A program made the translations under genes and the position numbers. Below, piece after piece: positions 23,477 to 34,849 of a DNA stretch of 64,000 bases; position 1 is the first letter of the stretch; the number at the start of each line of letters is the position of its first letter. The notes under the pieces are model-generated. The model saw only the letters and a list, made by a program, of their open reading frames with translations. It was not told the DNA's origin and ran no database searches. The DNA lies in NCBI RefSeq assembly GCF_000219625.1, contig NC_018210.1, forward strand, positions 124,001-188,000, given 5' to 3'. The DNA comes from Zymoseptoria tritici IPO323 (taxonomy: Eukaryota; Ascomycota; Dothideomycetes; Mycosphaerellales; Mycosphaerellaceae).

Positions 23477-26080
23477 CTACATTATGATGCTGTTGATGTC
23501 CGCTCCCCACTCACCAAAGAAAGCAGGAAGAAAGAAGTTGCCGTCGTCGTTTTGATAGTCAGCATACTGTAACATGTCTTGTTGTGACATGCTGTGAGCC
23601 ACCTGAAGATTCTGATCCACGTTCTGGGAATGCAGCAACGGGTCAATGGTATTGCGAAAATCTGCGGGTCTCGGTGCTTTTTCTCCTGGCGGGTATACTT
23701 CACCCGACCTCATCCGGCCTCGCGATCGCAGCACCTTCAGTGAATGTATGTACTGTCCGGGAAGAGAATGACCGCTGCCCATATTCTCGAGGACTTCTAG
23801 ACAAGCGGACCACGCGGCGTCCAATTCGCCTACAGCCAGCCGACGGACCAGTCGCGGTGTACATTCGGTGAGTATCACAATAACAGCACAGGTGATGATG
23901 TCTGACAGCACCCGTCAGTGGATGATGAACGTGGATCAGCTGTTTGCATGGCTAGATCAAGATCCGACTTACAGAAGAGGCTGTACCACCAAGCGCCGGT
24001 GGCCTGTTCTTGTGTTGCTTTTTGCAAAGACAGCGCAAGTTCGCACGCTGTTCGAACGCAGATGAATGCAGACTGCTGTACCATGCAGGCCGGGAGATCG
24101 TCTACCGGAAAGGAGTCATCTTCGCCCGTTGATGTCTGATGATCTCCCGATCGGGCGAGGGAGCAAAAGCTGGTAAAGCATGGGCGGTGTAACAAAACCC
24201 TCATGTGGAGGAATCTGAGAACTCCTGTCAGTCTGGAGTGCTCCCCATGTGTCATCCGACTGTGCCAACCTTGAGTTTAGCACGTTGCGCTGACGCTCCA
24301 CGACCATATTCGCACGAGAGCCTTGATCAACACAAAGCTCTAATGCGCTCAGGCTCGAACTAGCGAGGTCGTTCAACTCTGAATGCAGGCCGAGTATGGC
24401 GGAGAGAGCATCTGCTGCTGCTGGTAGCTGGGTCGATCGAGCCGAGGCCTTTGAGACCGTGCTCAAAGAAGGGTGATAGACTCGATGAAGAATTTTGCCG
24501 AGCATCCTCGCGGCTCTACTGTTCTGCACAAAGAAGTTGCAGATGAGTGGATCGGAGTCAAGGGAGTCCCCGGCTGGAGAAAATTGTGCCAAGTCGACGG
24601 CGGACGGGACTGGAATATCCTCCACGGCAGTAAAAGTTGGCGGTCGACCGAGAGTCATGCATACAGTCCTGCAGCTCATTCTTAGCTGCCGGTGTCATCT
24701 CAGCCGAGATCCGGTACTTACGTATCCATCTGCACGCAAGCATGCCATACTCGCCATCTCATCGCCATCTCGAGAGGTGTTGCATCGTCCGGCGCAATGC
24801 TCGATTGGAGTCCAAGTCCAACAGCCATACGATAAGCTAGGCCAATTATATTCCAGCATCTTTCCGGAGAATTAGTGCATTGCAAATACATCCCGAACAG
24901 CAGCAGAGCCTGGACACATGCTATACTTCCGCTATCCAGCAGGTCGAAATGAAGTAGGCCGTTGATTCGCTCGCAGAACGTGGCGGATGCGGAGTCCTTG
25001 TCGGAAGGAGGATAGTCGGAGAATTGACAGCCGAGTGCGAACATGGCATTCAGTGCACATACGTAGATGTTGAATGGGCAGTTGTTCCCTCCCAGTCCAA
25101 CGTCAACGCTTGCTTGGTCGGATGGGAAAGCACTGCTTGTGTCCCAGAGCGTCTCGTATTGCTTGCGGAAGCTTGCTGAGTGCGTCCATGGGTAAAAGAT
25201 ATGATTGTTGTCAAAATAGAGAGCCAATAGCTCATCAGCAAGCTTCCGTGGGGGGAGTGCGTATTGAGGCTGTAGCATGGTCTGCATTGATGGGTTGGCA
25301 ATGGCTTCGAAATTTCTGACATGTACATGATGTCCTTGAGGGGCAAAGGCCTGCTGTGTTCCGTTCTGTGATGGTTCGAAGCGTGTCTCCTCGGCAACAC
25401 CATCGATGAGTGACACGAGTGAGGAGGCACCGTAGTACTCGGTGCCTCTCCGAATTTCACGACGGTCTTGGTGCATCGTGGTGGCTCCCATGGCACTGAC
25501 TGGGCCATTCCCATGGCTATCGCTAGTCAACGAAGTCTCCGTTGCACGTGCTTGCTCCTGAGTCAGGTCCGACTCAACACCAAGGCTGCTGTTCCAGGCC
25601 TGGTTGGATGGATGGCAGGAGCTCCGTGCTCTGTCATCTTGCTCACCGGTACGTCCGCCGCCCTGAACAGCAGATACAGCTGAAGTTGGAGCATCGTTGG
25701 CACAACTACTAGCAACCACACGGGCTTCAAGAGCTCGAACCTTCTGCTGGAGGCTTGCTATGAATCTGGAACATGTCAAATGCAGCTGTGACAGAAGAAG
25801 AGACTACGGTGGCATACTCTTGCTCGCTCCCACGCTTGGCACTGTCGAGCAAGACGGTGTATACGCAGTCGACGGCGAGGACACCTCTCTTGGCACAAGG
25901 GGTACATACGGGCTTTATGCCGTCGCACTTGATCTTCCGTTCTCGACAAGTGCAGCAAGCGAGAGCGATACGCTTGCGTTTGCGTGGACGTCCAGGATCG
26001 TGGCCATCTTCCGGAGAGTGCCCGTCTTGCGAGACATCATGAGCGGAAACCGTAGCCGAAGACGGTCCGATGACTGACAT
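23477..26080 (-). CDS. Zn2Cys6 transcription factor 1 with fungal-TF middle domain
   Basis: Five exons (introns 25766-25817, 24681-24721, 24215-24269, 23902-23972) give 794 residues, all phases consistent. The binuclear cluster is LACCTCRERKIKCDGIKPVC followed by TPCAKRGVLAVDC, starting about residue 36, then a coiled coil (SLQQKVRALEARVV) for dimerisation. From about residue 200 the Fungal_trans-type domain is visible: LLALYFDNNHIFYPWTHSASF, NAMFALGCQFSDY, ALLLFGMYLQ, GLAYRMAVGLGLQ and MTLGRPPTF. It has FLHMRVLLHRPCF near the end. Placed within the catabolic island, it is a candidate pathway regulator. The 41-nt intron is at the lower size limit. Confidence 0.92.
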
Positions 26081-26377
26081 GGTCAGTGATGGTCGAGAAA
26101 CAAGAGAACAAAATGGTGAAGTCGTCTTGCGGGTATTTTGCGGAGACGTGCGACGTTGTCTTCGAAGCGCGGCTCCTACCCGGAGGACTGCGGGATACAG
26201 GCCCGAGGTTCGGCTAATGGCCCACTTTACTTTTCCCTCTACACCCCTGAACGAGGCCCGTGATAATGATAAAATACACAAAAGTACAGCGGCTGTGGGC
26301 CGAGAGAGTATACATAATCGCAGTGATGGTCGTCAAGCGGCTTCAGAGTCCCGTGGCTCCAAGGCCCGACGCTCAAC

Positions 26378-28284
26378 ATGTCTGCTATTGCGCGGTCAAT
26401 TTCACGGGACAGGCTTGTCCTACGTACAACATTCGGATCGACATGGAGACCAGCGAGACGCGCTCACTCGTATGAGATACCTGCGTACTACTGCAGAGAG
26501 TACCACCTTGCACGAAACGGCCAGCCGAGCAGGTCATGGCACAGACGACCAATATTCCTGCTGGCACTTGGCCTCAGCTTAGGCGCCGGAATCGTGTATA
26601 CCTTGCAGAATGCATCGAAGCTGCAGAGCTTACGGCCAGGTCCAGCATGCGATCGTCTCCAAGTGCTGCCGAGATACGCGGGTAGAGAAGAGTTGGAAAA
26701 GGTGAGTGGTCCAGGCCATGGTCCTGCACTCCTTGCTCACACTTGCCAAGGCCGTATCCGGATTGAGAGCAACGTTTGGCGAAGACCGAGTGTCGACGGA
26801 TGAAGAGGAATTACGGCGGCATGGGTTTTCAGAGTGGTCTTCTATCAATATCGACACGCTGCCGGTGGCGATTGCTTATCCGAGGACCACGGAGGAAGTC
26901 TCAGTCATTGCTCAGGCATGCACAAGATACAAGATCCCCATCGGTTTGTTTGGTCCATCGTAACAGCCAACGACCACAGTGGCACTGACCTCGCATGCCC
27001 AGCTCCATATTCTGGCGGATCCTCGGTCGAAGGGAACTTCTCCGCTCCTTACGGTGGAATCTGCATAGATTTCGCCTTCATGGATCAAGTGTTGGCTGTC
27101 CACGAGGATGACCTTGATGTCGTTGTGCAGCCGGGAATCGGGTGGATGGATCTCAATGCTCAGATCCAGAAGTCAGGCCTCTTCTTTCCAGTGGACCCAG
27201 GGCCGAGCGCCATGATTGGTGGCATGGTGGGTACGTCCTGCTCCGGGACAAATGCTGTACGCTATGGGACCATGAAAGAGAATGTGGTCAACCTCACAGT
27301 AGTTCTTGCAGATGGGACCATTATCAAGACCAGGCATCGTCCGCGGAAGTCTGCGGCTGGATACAATCTCACTGGGCTCCTCGTCGGCTCTGAAGGTACC
27401 TTGGGTATCGTGACGGAGATCACGCTGAAGCTTCAGCCGATACCTGCCACCACGAGTGTCGGATTGATTCCGTTCGTGTCGGTCCGCGACGCTGCCAGTG
27501 CTGCCAGCGAGATCATCAAGACTGGAATCCAAGTCGGGGCTCTGGAGATCATGGACGACGTTTCGATGGATGTTGTAAATCGAGCTGGGTTCACCGACAG
27601 GAAGTGGGATGTTGTCCCAACAATGTTCATCAAGTGAGTCCATGGCAAAACCCACTTTTTCTTTTTTCGGCGCAAGGCGATTTTGCTGACCCGTTCCGCC
27701 AAAGGTTCGCAGGGAGCAACGAAAGCACCTCCGAGGCCATCAAACTGGTTCAAAGCATCACGACCCGACACCGCGGCGGAAACGTTGAGTTTGCCACTAC
27801 GCCTGAAGAACAGCATGAGTTGTGGTCCGCACGCAAGCAAGCGCTGTGGTCGATGCTTGCTCTTCGCAAAGGCGACGAGGAAGTGTGGTCCACGGATGTC
27901 GCAGTACCGCTCTCCCGGCTTCCCGACATCATCGAAGTCAGTAAGAAGGAAATGGACGAGCTGGGACTCTTCGCTGCTGTGCTGGGCCACATTGGCGATG
28001 GAAACTTTCACGAGAGCATCATGTTTGACGGGAGTGATCCCGAAGAGCGCAGAAAGGTCGAGGGCTGCGTGAAGCGGATGGTCACAAGAGCAATCGAGAT
28101 GGAGGGGACGTGTACAGGCGAACATGCCATCGGTATCGGCAAGAAGGGCCATCTCGTGGAGGAACTTGGGTTTGACACGATTCTTGTGATGCAGAAGCTG
28201 AAGGCGTCGCTGGATCCGTTGTGGATCATGAATCCGGGCAAGATCTTCGATCATCCGCGCGAGGATCGCATCGTGGGACATTGA
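26378..28284 (+). CDS. FAD-linked D-2-hydroxyacid (D-lactate-type) dehydrogenase
   Basis: FAD-binding type 4 oxidase of the cytochrome-linked D-lactate dehydrogenase (DLD) family; oxidises a D-2-hydroxyacid to a 2-oxoacid. Four exons (introns 26702-26750, 26944-27002, 27634-27704) give 575 residues. A basic N-terminus plus a hydrophobic stretch (IFLLALGLSLGAGIVYTL) suggests import to the mitochondrial inner membrane. FAD-domain motifs: AYPRTTEEVSVIAQAC, APYSGGSSVEGNFSAPYGGI, FFPVDPGPSAMIGGMVGT and GYNLTGLLVGSEGTLGIVTE. C-terminal catalytic motif: VLGHIGDGNFHESI, and CTGEHAIGIGKKGHLVEELG. Next to a ThDP decarboxylase-like gene, so the substrate may be mandelate-like or a longer 2-hydroxyacid rather than lactate (inference). 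Confidence 0.93.
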
Positions 28285-28882
28285 AGGACGGATCCATACC
28301 TAGATACTGTACCTTGTGATAGTGATGAAACCCTTCTTGACGGACATTGTTGTTGTTCGGCGCAGCCCTGCGATGCTTCGTAAGGTAGTTCTACTTCGTT
28401 CATCGCGAGGCGGTTCCCTCGTCGCTGGGAGACAGGCATGCGTACAATCACGCGTCGTCCTTTGGACCTGGTAGGTCTAGATTCGGGTTTGGACCTTGAG
28501 GTGAGAACCTGCCGGGCGGTGCTGTCGGAGCTAAGACTTCGGCAACGTGTTCAACGTGTCAAGCAGTGTTCGGGATGCGGGAAGCAGCCGTGAAATTGTC
28601 CTACCACCTCACGCAAACGTGAACCTGAATCGGTTGCTATCCGTCTCCTGGCCCACGAGTCTCCGCTTGCCCATTTGATCATCCGCTTTCACATGTGCAG
28701 CGCCATCGGAACCTCATCCCTTCAATCTTGCGCCATGGCGGATGGACACATGGCACCTCAGGCAGTGGTACCGGCGAGCTCGCATCAAATAACCAGCTTT
28801 GCCCTCTTGTGCGAGCCCAGCCGCACGTATGCTCATCGACCCCTTCGCGTGAATCGCATCGCAGTTACCTCTGCCCGGTACA
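28285..28882. other. Intergenic upstream of ThDP enzyme
   Basis: About 600 bases; short overlapping frames only. It holds the promoter of the downstream gene. Confidence 0.45.
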
Positions 28883-30864
28883 ATGTCAGCCCGCCAGCGA
28901 TCGAAGACGGGTGGGTCCACCTATACCGCGTCTTATGCCTTCTTTGAAGCGATATGGGAGGTCAGTCATCCAAATGTCGCACGAGCGCGGACCGACGTTG
29001 ACTTCTGCATGCAGGCCGGTATTACGCACTGCTTTGTGAATCTTGGCTCTGATCATCCAAGTATCATGGAAGCCATGGCCAAGGGACGCCAGGAGCAGGG
29101 TGCACATTTCCCCAGAATCATCACCTGCCCACACGAGGTGAGCTACCCGAGTGGCTGTGATGAGACGAAGACGTTGGTGCTGATTTGCCCGGTAGATGGT
29201 TGCCCTGTCCATGGCGGATGGGTACGCTAGAGTGACGAACAGACCTCAATGCGTGATCGTACACACGGACGTCGGGACGCAGAATCTGGGTGCTGCTGTG
29301 CACAATGCCTCCACTGGCCGTGCGCCGGTCCTCATCTTCGCCGGACTGTCACCTTACACGACCCATGGTGAGTATCGAGGCTCACGTACCGAATACATTC
29401 ACTGGATTCAGGACATCCCTGATCAGAAGGCGATTCTTGCACAATACTGCCGCTACACTGGCGAGATCAAGCGAGGCGCCAACATCAAGCAGATGGTGAA
29501 CCGCGCTTTGACATTCGCGCAAAGCGAGCCCAAGGGACCTGTGTATCTGTATGGTGCCCGTGAAGCAGTCGAGGAAGACATCGAACCGTACTCCCTGAAC
29601 CAGTCTCACTGGACCGCCGTGGAACCAGCGGCCCTTACTTCCGAGCAAGCAACCCGAATCGCCCACTTTCTGGTCAAGGCCGAAAGACCGCTGGTCATCA
29701 CCGGCTACAGTGGAAGAAAACACTCCACAGTGGACAGTCTCCGTACGCTTGCAGATGCTGTACCTGGACTTCGCGTTCTGGACACAGGGGGATGCGACAT
29801 GAACTTCCCTGCTGACCACCCAGCCTGGCAAGGCTTTCGACTCGGCAGTCACAGCAGCATCCGAGACGCCGATGTCATCCTCGTCCTGGACTGTGACGTG
29901 CCTTGGGTTCCGACGCAATGTGCGCCCGACGAAAATGCAACCATCCTCCACATCGACAGCGATCCATTGAAAAGTCTCATGCCCGTCTTTTGGATCGACG
30001 CAGTCGCACGATTCAGAGTCGACAGTGGCGTTGCATTGCGCCAGATCATTGACAACATCGCCTTAACTCCCGAACTCGAATTGATGCTGCGCGGTCCATG
30101 CTACAGCACACGCTGGACGGCACTCCAGAAGGCGCACGAGCAAAGACTTCAAGAAATTTCAGCGGCCATCCGCGTTGAGGATGACGGCTCTTACAATGCC
30201 GCATTTCTCGCAAGCGCCGCTCGCAAGGCCTGTCCCAAAGAGACCATCTGGGCCATCGAGGCTGTCACGAATGCTCAAATCATCGCAGACCAAATCCAAG
30301 CCACTATTCCAGGAAGCTGGATCAATTGCGGTGGTGGCGGGCTCGGATGGTCCGGCGGTGGAGCGCTAGGCATCAAGTTGGCCTCGGAGTTCGAGGATGC
30401 TGGCAGCGGCAAGTTCGTCTGTCAAATTGTCGGAGACGGCACATATATGTTCAGCGTCCCGAGCACAGTTGCCTGGATCTCGCAGCGCTATGGCATCCCG
30501 GTGCCGACCATTGTGCTGAACAACAAAGGTAACCGCTTCTCTTCTTCCTATGCATGGCAACGTGCCCAAGCTGACGACCTCAGGTTGGAACGCACCCCGC
30601 CATTCAATGGTCCTGGTCCACCCCGACGGCGTGGGATCCAAGGTGACCAACCAAGAGCTCAACATCTCATTCGAAGCGACACCAGATTATTCAGGCATAG
30701 CAAAGGCAGGCTCGGGCGGGAAGTGCTTCACCGGGATAGCCAACACAGCGAGAGAGCTAGAGAAGATACTGTCAGAAGCCGTCAAGACAGTCCAAGGGGG
30801 TGTCAGTGCTGTCATTGATGCCCGTATCCCTGGTCTGGAAGCCAACTATCGCCCCTCGAAGTAG
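28883..30864 (+). CDS. ThDP-dependent 2-oxoacid decarboxylase-like enzyme
   Basis: Thiamine-diphosphate enzyme of the acetolactate synthase/benzoylformate decarboxylase superfamily. Four exons (introns 28961-29014, 29138-29195, 30529-30583) give 604 residues. The N-terminal domain has NLGSDHPSIMEAM, the cofactor-activating Glu in CPHEMVALSMADGYARV, and VIVHTDVGTQN. The ThDP/Mg site is VGDGTYMFSVPSTV through to TIVLNNKGWN. The Ser of LGSDH and the His of VIVHTD sit where benzoylformate decarboxylase has its active-site Ser and His. This supports decarboxylation of a 2-oxoacid to an aldehyde over acetolactate synthesis, but many fungal members are annotated only as ThDP enzymes. It is followed later by an aldehyde dehydrogenase. 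Confidence 0.88.
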
Positions 30865-31188
30865 TATTCACGGTTGAGAGATCTCTAGAACCATAGCGAG
30901 CGTCCGGAAATCTTGAGAGCGATATTTCATCAATACCTTAGTCCTGAGCCATTCATTATATGATCATATCGAGCTGCTGATTGTATCGTTTCATGTCGAC
31001 GACCTGAATATATACCAAGCATAAAAATCCCTACGTCCTCTGCTTGGTTCACTATCCATAGTCGACGACGATACAGACTCCTGCTTGGGTCCGTCTCAGG
31101 AGCGTGGTGATTCGTCTGGTCATCATTTTCTGGTCATGCGACGGTGGTCGGTGCAGGAAGACGGCTTACCTTAGACGGTCATCTAACG
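30865..31188. other. 3' flank of ThDP gene
   Basis: Non-coding, becoming AT-richer toward the inserted element. Confidence 0.4.
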
Positions 31189-31675
31189 ACGGAGCTTCAA
31201 ATGGCCTACCCCGCCAAATTCCTAGTTTTGCGAATTCGCAGAATTAAACACTCTGTAGACTATCGCCTTTTCGTATAGCGCGGCGCCCGACTGCTAGTCG
31301 TAGGCTCCCTAGGTCGCCGCGAGCTTTTATATAGTTTAGCCTACCTTCTAAACTTAGTTATAATTATAATAGAAATATATTAATTACCTCGTAAAGTTGT
31401 TATAGCTTGCGTTCCTCTATCGTAAAAGTTAGAAACTTAAACTTCGAACTTTAAATTCTAAACGAGGTTGTAAGGATCGTAATAACGAGGATAGTACTAT
31501 AAAGAAGCAACTTTTATCTTAGTTTTTAAAGATGCGATATATGTAAATAGCTTTGTGTTATACATTATAGGCAGAAGAAATATACGAGGCTCTATTCTAC
31601 GTATTGTAGACGTCGGTCTCGCTACTGTTTCTAAAAATCCAGGAATTTGGCGGGGTGGGCTATTTGAACCTCCGT
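31189..31675. mobile_element. Degenerate TIR element, AT-rich (MITE-like)
   Basis: The ends form inverted repeats of about 40 bases: 31189-31229 (ACGGAGCTTCAAATGG...) and 31633-31675 on the other strand (ACGGAGGTTCAAATAG...). About seven in eight positions match, and most mismatches are transitions. The ~400-base interior is very AT-rich, full of TA dinucleotides, and encodes nothing. This fits a short non-autonomous DNA transposon or deletion derivative that has suffered repeat-induced point mutation. A TA lies just outside each end, but the spacing differs, so a target duplication is not certain. It sits between the ThDP gene and the second regulator. Confidence 0.65.
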
Positions 31676-31959
31676 ACTAAGGCGGGACTTCTGGGTGTGA
31701 TCAAGGTACCTTACACTGCGACACTTCGACGACGTTCGACGACACGTCCGACCCCGACTAATCGATACGTACAAGCCCGACCTCACCGTAACATTAACAA
31801 CACCCACGCCATTTCCATTTCCAATAGACTTTTGCTGATACCGCCTGGACTGCACGACCGCGGTGTCGCCGATACACCTCGTGACAAGACCTCGATGCTC
31901 GTGCCGAACGCAGGGACGGCCACAAGGACCTCATTACGCCGGCTGTTGAACACTCGGCG

Positions 31960-34335
31960 ATGACGACGCGGACGCGCAGTCGTGGTAAGCAACCCCGTGC
32001 CAGGCGTTTAGCCATGGGCGAGAACCTGGAGCTGAATGTGCGCCACCAGGTGGATGCATTGCGTGCAAGAAAAAGGTGAGCAACTTCTCCTCCGCCGCTC
32101 CGTGGCAGAGTCTGATGGCATGACCTCCAGCACATGAAATGCGACGAGAATCGACCGTCATGCACGAATTGCACATCGAAGGATGCCGAATGTCCTGGCT
32201 ATAGCAAGCCATCAATATGGAAGGTCTCCCGCAAACGGGCGCCCAAGGCGGCGAACACCACTTCTTCTCCGCGCCTCCGACAGTCCAACAGCGTCCTGGG
32301 AGAGAAATCGACTCTCGCAACCCAAAATCCAGCAAACGGGCAAGGTTCAGACGTGCAAGCAGCAAGGGATATACATAGCTCGGATTCCGTGGGCTCAGCA
32401 GATGACATTGTCCGATTTCTGGCCTCACTGGAGTCCTCCGTACCTAGACTTTCGCATGATCCCCGACTGGGCTCTTCGGACGACCATGGCTTCGCAACAG
32501 CGGACACTCAGAGCGATGCGGCCACTCACGACGCTAGTCTCCCGTCGACGGTGGAAATGGAAAACTTTCCCCTCGACCATCTCGAGGAAGATTATCCAAA
32601 TGTAGATTCAGCACAGTTCGATTGGCCAGAATCGGTGAAAAGGTCGTGTGTAAATGCCGTCAACTTCTCACTCGACGATCGAGATGATGCGACGTGGTTG
32701 GCTTCCGGAGAACTTGCTAGAACTATGGGCTCAACGGACGGAGAAGTCTGCCAACACCCCGGCATGCTTACAAATGAACATGACGCCTTTGGACAAAACG
32801 CGATGATGATACCCTGCCAGACGTCCTTCGAACCGCCATTCTTGGACTTGGAGCATATCGATTCGACCGACTGGATCCTCAGCGCCTCGCCGCACCGGGA
32901 TCTACAGTTGCATTCAGAAGCAAGCAATGACTTGACCATGCACTACTTCGACTCTGTGTGTCGGATACTGTCGTGCTTTGACTCCCATGAGAGTCCCTTT
33001 CGATCCGACATACCCCGTGTGATGTTGACCTGCGACTATGTTCGGGATTGCGTGGTTGGACTGTCAGCAGCACATCTGGCGAACACGCGAGCCGGCATGA
33101 AAGCCATCGCCATGAAGCACCAGGCTCGGGCAATGGCCGGTCTTTCGACTGTCCTCCAGACTATCCAAATTTACAACCAGCAGGGCAGCATCACAGGGCC
33201 GCCTCGGTTTTTGTGCTCCCCAGGAGCTCGATATCAGGCACTTTTGACTGCCTTGTTGTTGGGCGTAAGCTCGGTGAGTGAAGAGCGTCCGATTGTCTTC
33301 GCCAAACAGTTCGCTGACGACCGAATAGGCTTGGTACGATGCTTCTGCTGTGAGCCTTGCGCATTTGTTCGGCGCCAGATCACTGTTCCGAGCATGGCTG
33401 GTCGACGAGTCACTATGCAGTGTGAATGACGAGCCTGTCCTTCTGAACCGCCAGCAGAGCTTTCTCGTTGGCGCTTTTGTCTTTTTGGAATGTCTTGCAT
33501 CGTTCATCCACGACCAGACCTTCGACGCTCTGGCGCACATCCGTCGGTTTGGGGCCCTGGCGGAGGGACAAACGATGTATCCTAATCCGTGGACTGGGAT
33601 CAGTACTCCGCTGTTTGTACATTTGGCCGAGACAGCAGTCATCATGAGATATAAACGGAGTTTCGCTGGGTTCCAGCCTCAGGCGAGAGCGGAAGCGTAC
33701 AATGAGGCGTACAAGTCTGCAGAACGTCTGTACAAGAAAACCCTGCTACACACTGGAGCTGGGAGAGAAGCAATGGAAGAGACGAAGGATCCGACGACAC
33801 CGCTCGACCACCTTATCGCGATGGATGATGCTTATCGACTAGTGATCTTGATGGAGCTCGTCCAGGTCTTTCCTGAATTAATCTTGGACGAGTTCAAGTC
33901 ATCCTCAGCGGCCAAAACCCAGTCGTGGACTTTGCGATCGCAATCTTGACGGTCGTGTCTCATCTGCCTCAGAATTCTGGAGCAAATGTTATGCTGCCCT
34001 TACCTCTAATAATAGCAGGCAGTGCGCTCCAGGCTCCCAGGCCATTCGAGAAGCGACCTGCTGGCACGTCTGCGTCATGCGCCGCCCGGACCAGTATTTC
34101 GGCCGTCATGCATAGCCCAAGAATGCTTCAGAAATGGCGTGAACAAACCACCTTTCGGCTTGACCGCACCTATAAGCACGTTGGACTGGCACCGCTGCAA
34201 TTTGCTGAGCAACTTGTGCAAGAGGTCTGGCGTCGCGCAGACCTGGTAGACTCGAACGGATCTGAGACGGCCGTCGCCGCGGTGCACTGGATGGACACAA
34301 TGATCGAAGAAAGGCTCGAGACGCTCTTCGGTTGA
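31960..34335 (+). CDS. Zn2Cys6 transcription factor 2, frameshifted 3' end (possible pseudogene)
   Basis: Exons 31960-31984, 32050-32075, 32131-33273 and 33329 onward are in phase. The short N-terminus TRTRSRGGCIACKKKHMKCD and the cluster CTNCTSKDAEC define the DNA-binding domain, with a long acidic/Ser-rich linker. The C-terminal half resembles the Fungal_trans_2 type: VMLTCDYVRDCVVGLSAAHL, FGARSLFRAWLVDE and YRLVILMELVQVFPELI. After about 33890 conserved-looking protein continues in different frames: VVDFAIAILTVVSHLPQNSG, then SQAIREATCWHVCVMRRPDQ, then LQFAEQLVQEVWRRADL, ending at 34335. No introns with plausible splice sites reconcile these, so real frameshifts or sequence errors are likely. 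Confidence 0.72.
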
Positions 34336-34849
34336 TCGAGTCTACATGAAGCCGCAATACCCGTTATTCGGGAAGCGCTGTTTTCACACCGGACAATATA
34401 GCAACATCGCCGATGAGCCCGCCAGTGTGCCTCGAGGCTACCCAACTGACGTCCTTCCACCTCATTGGAGGCCTGTATGGATACTCATAATTTGAAAACA
34501 GATGGTCGCTCCGCCAGAATTTCACGCGGCGGTGGCTGGATTTGGAATCTCATCGCGTGGTCCGCGTCCTTCACTACCCGCTATGGGAAGCACCCACGCT
34601 TGGGCCTTCGAGTGCGCGAGGCCGTGTATAGCTGCCCGTTATGGCAACTACAGGCGCCGACGTGGTTCGGCTTTCTCCTCCATCCAACTGCGCTCGGATA
34701 CTTGCCGTGACCTGTGGCCGAGCTGGCTGGACCGGGATTGCTTGCCGGCAGGTCAGCTATTGATCAACAAGTGGTATATGTGCATACCAGGCATGTGAAT
34801 ATGCTCACTGTGATGTGCTGCGCCTGTACAACCACGCGACCATCCGAAC
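34336..34849. other. Intergenic upstream of aldehyde dehydrogenase 2
   Basis: About 510 bases; no coding signal accepted. Confidence 0.45.

Noticed and set aside
26834..27002. Unspliced reading through the second intron of the FAD dehydrogenase
   Set aside because: The other frame gives non-family sequence, whereas splicing 26944-27002 yields the conserved APYSGGSSVEG segment.
31655..31963. Plus-strand frame before the second Zn2Cys6 gene
   Set aside because: It begins inside the right inverted repeat, and the regulator is better explained by the short exon 31960-31984 spliced to 32050.
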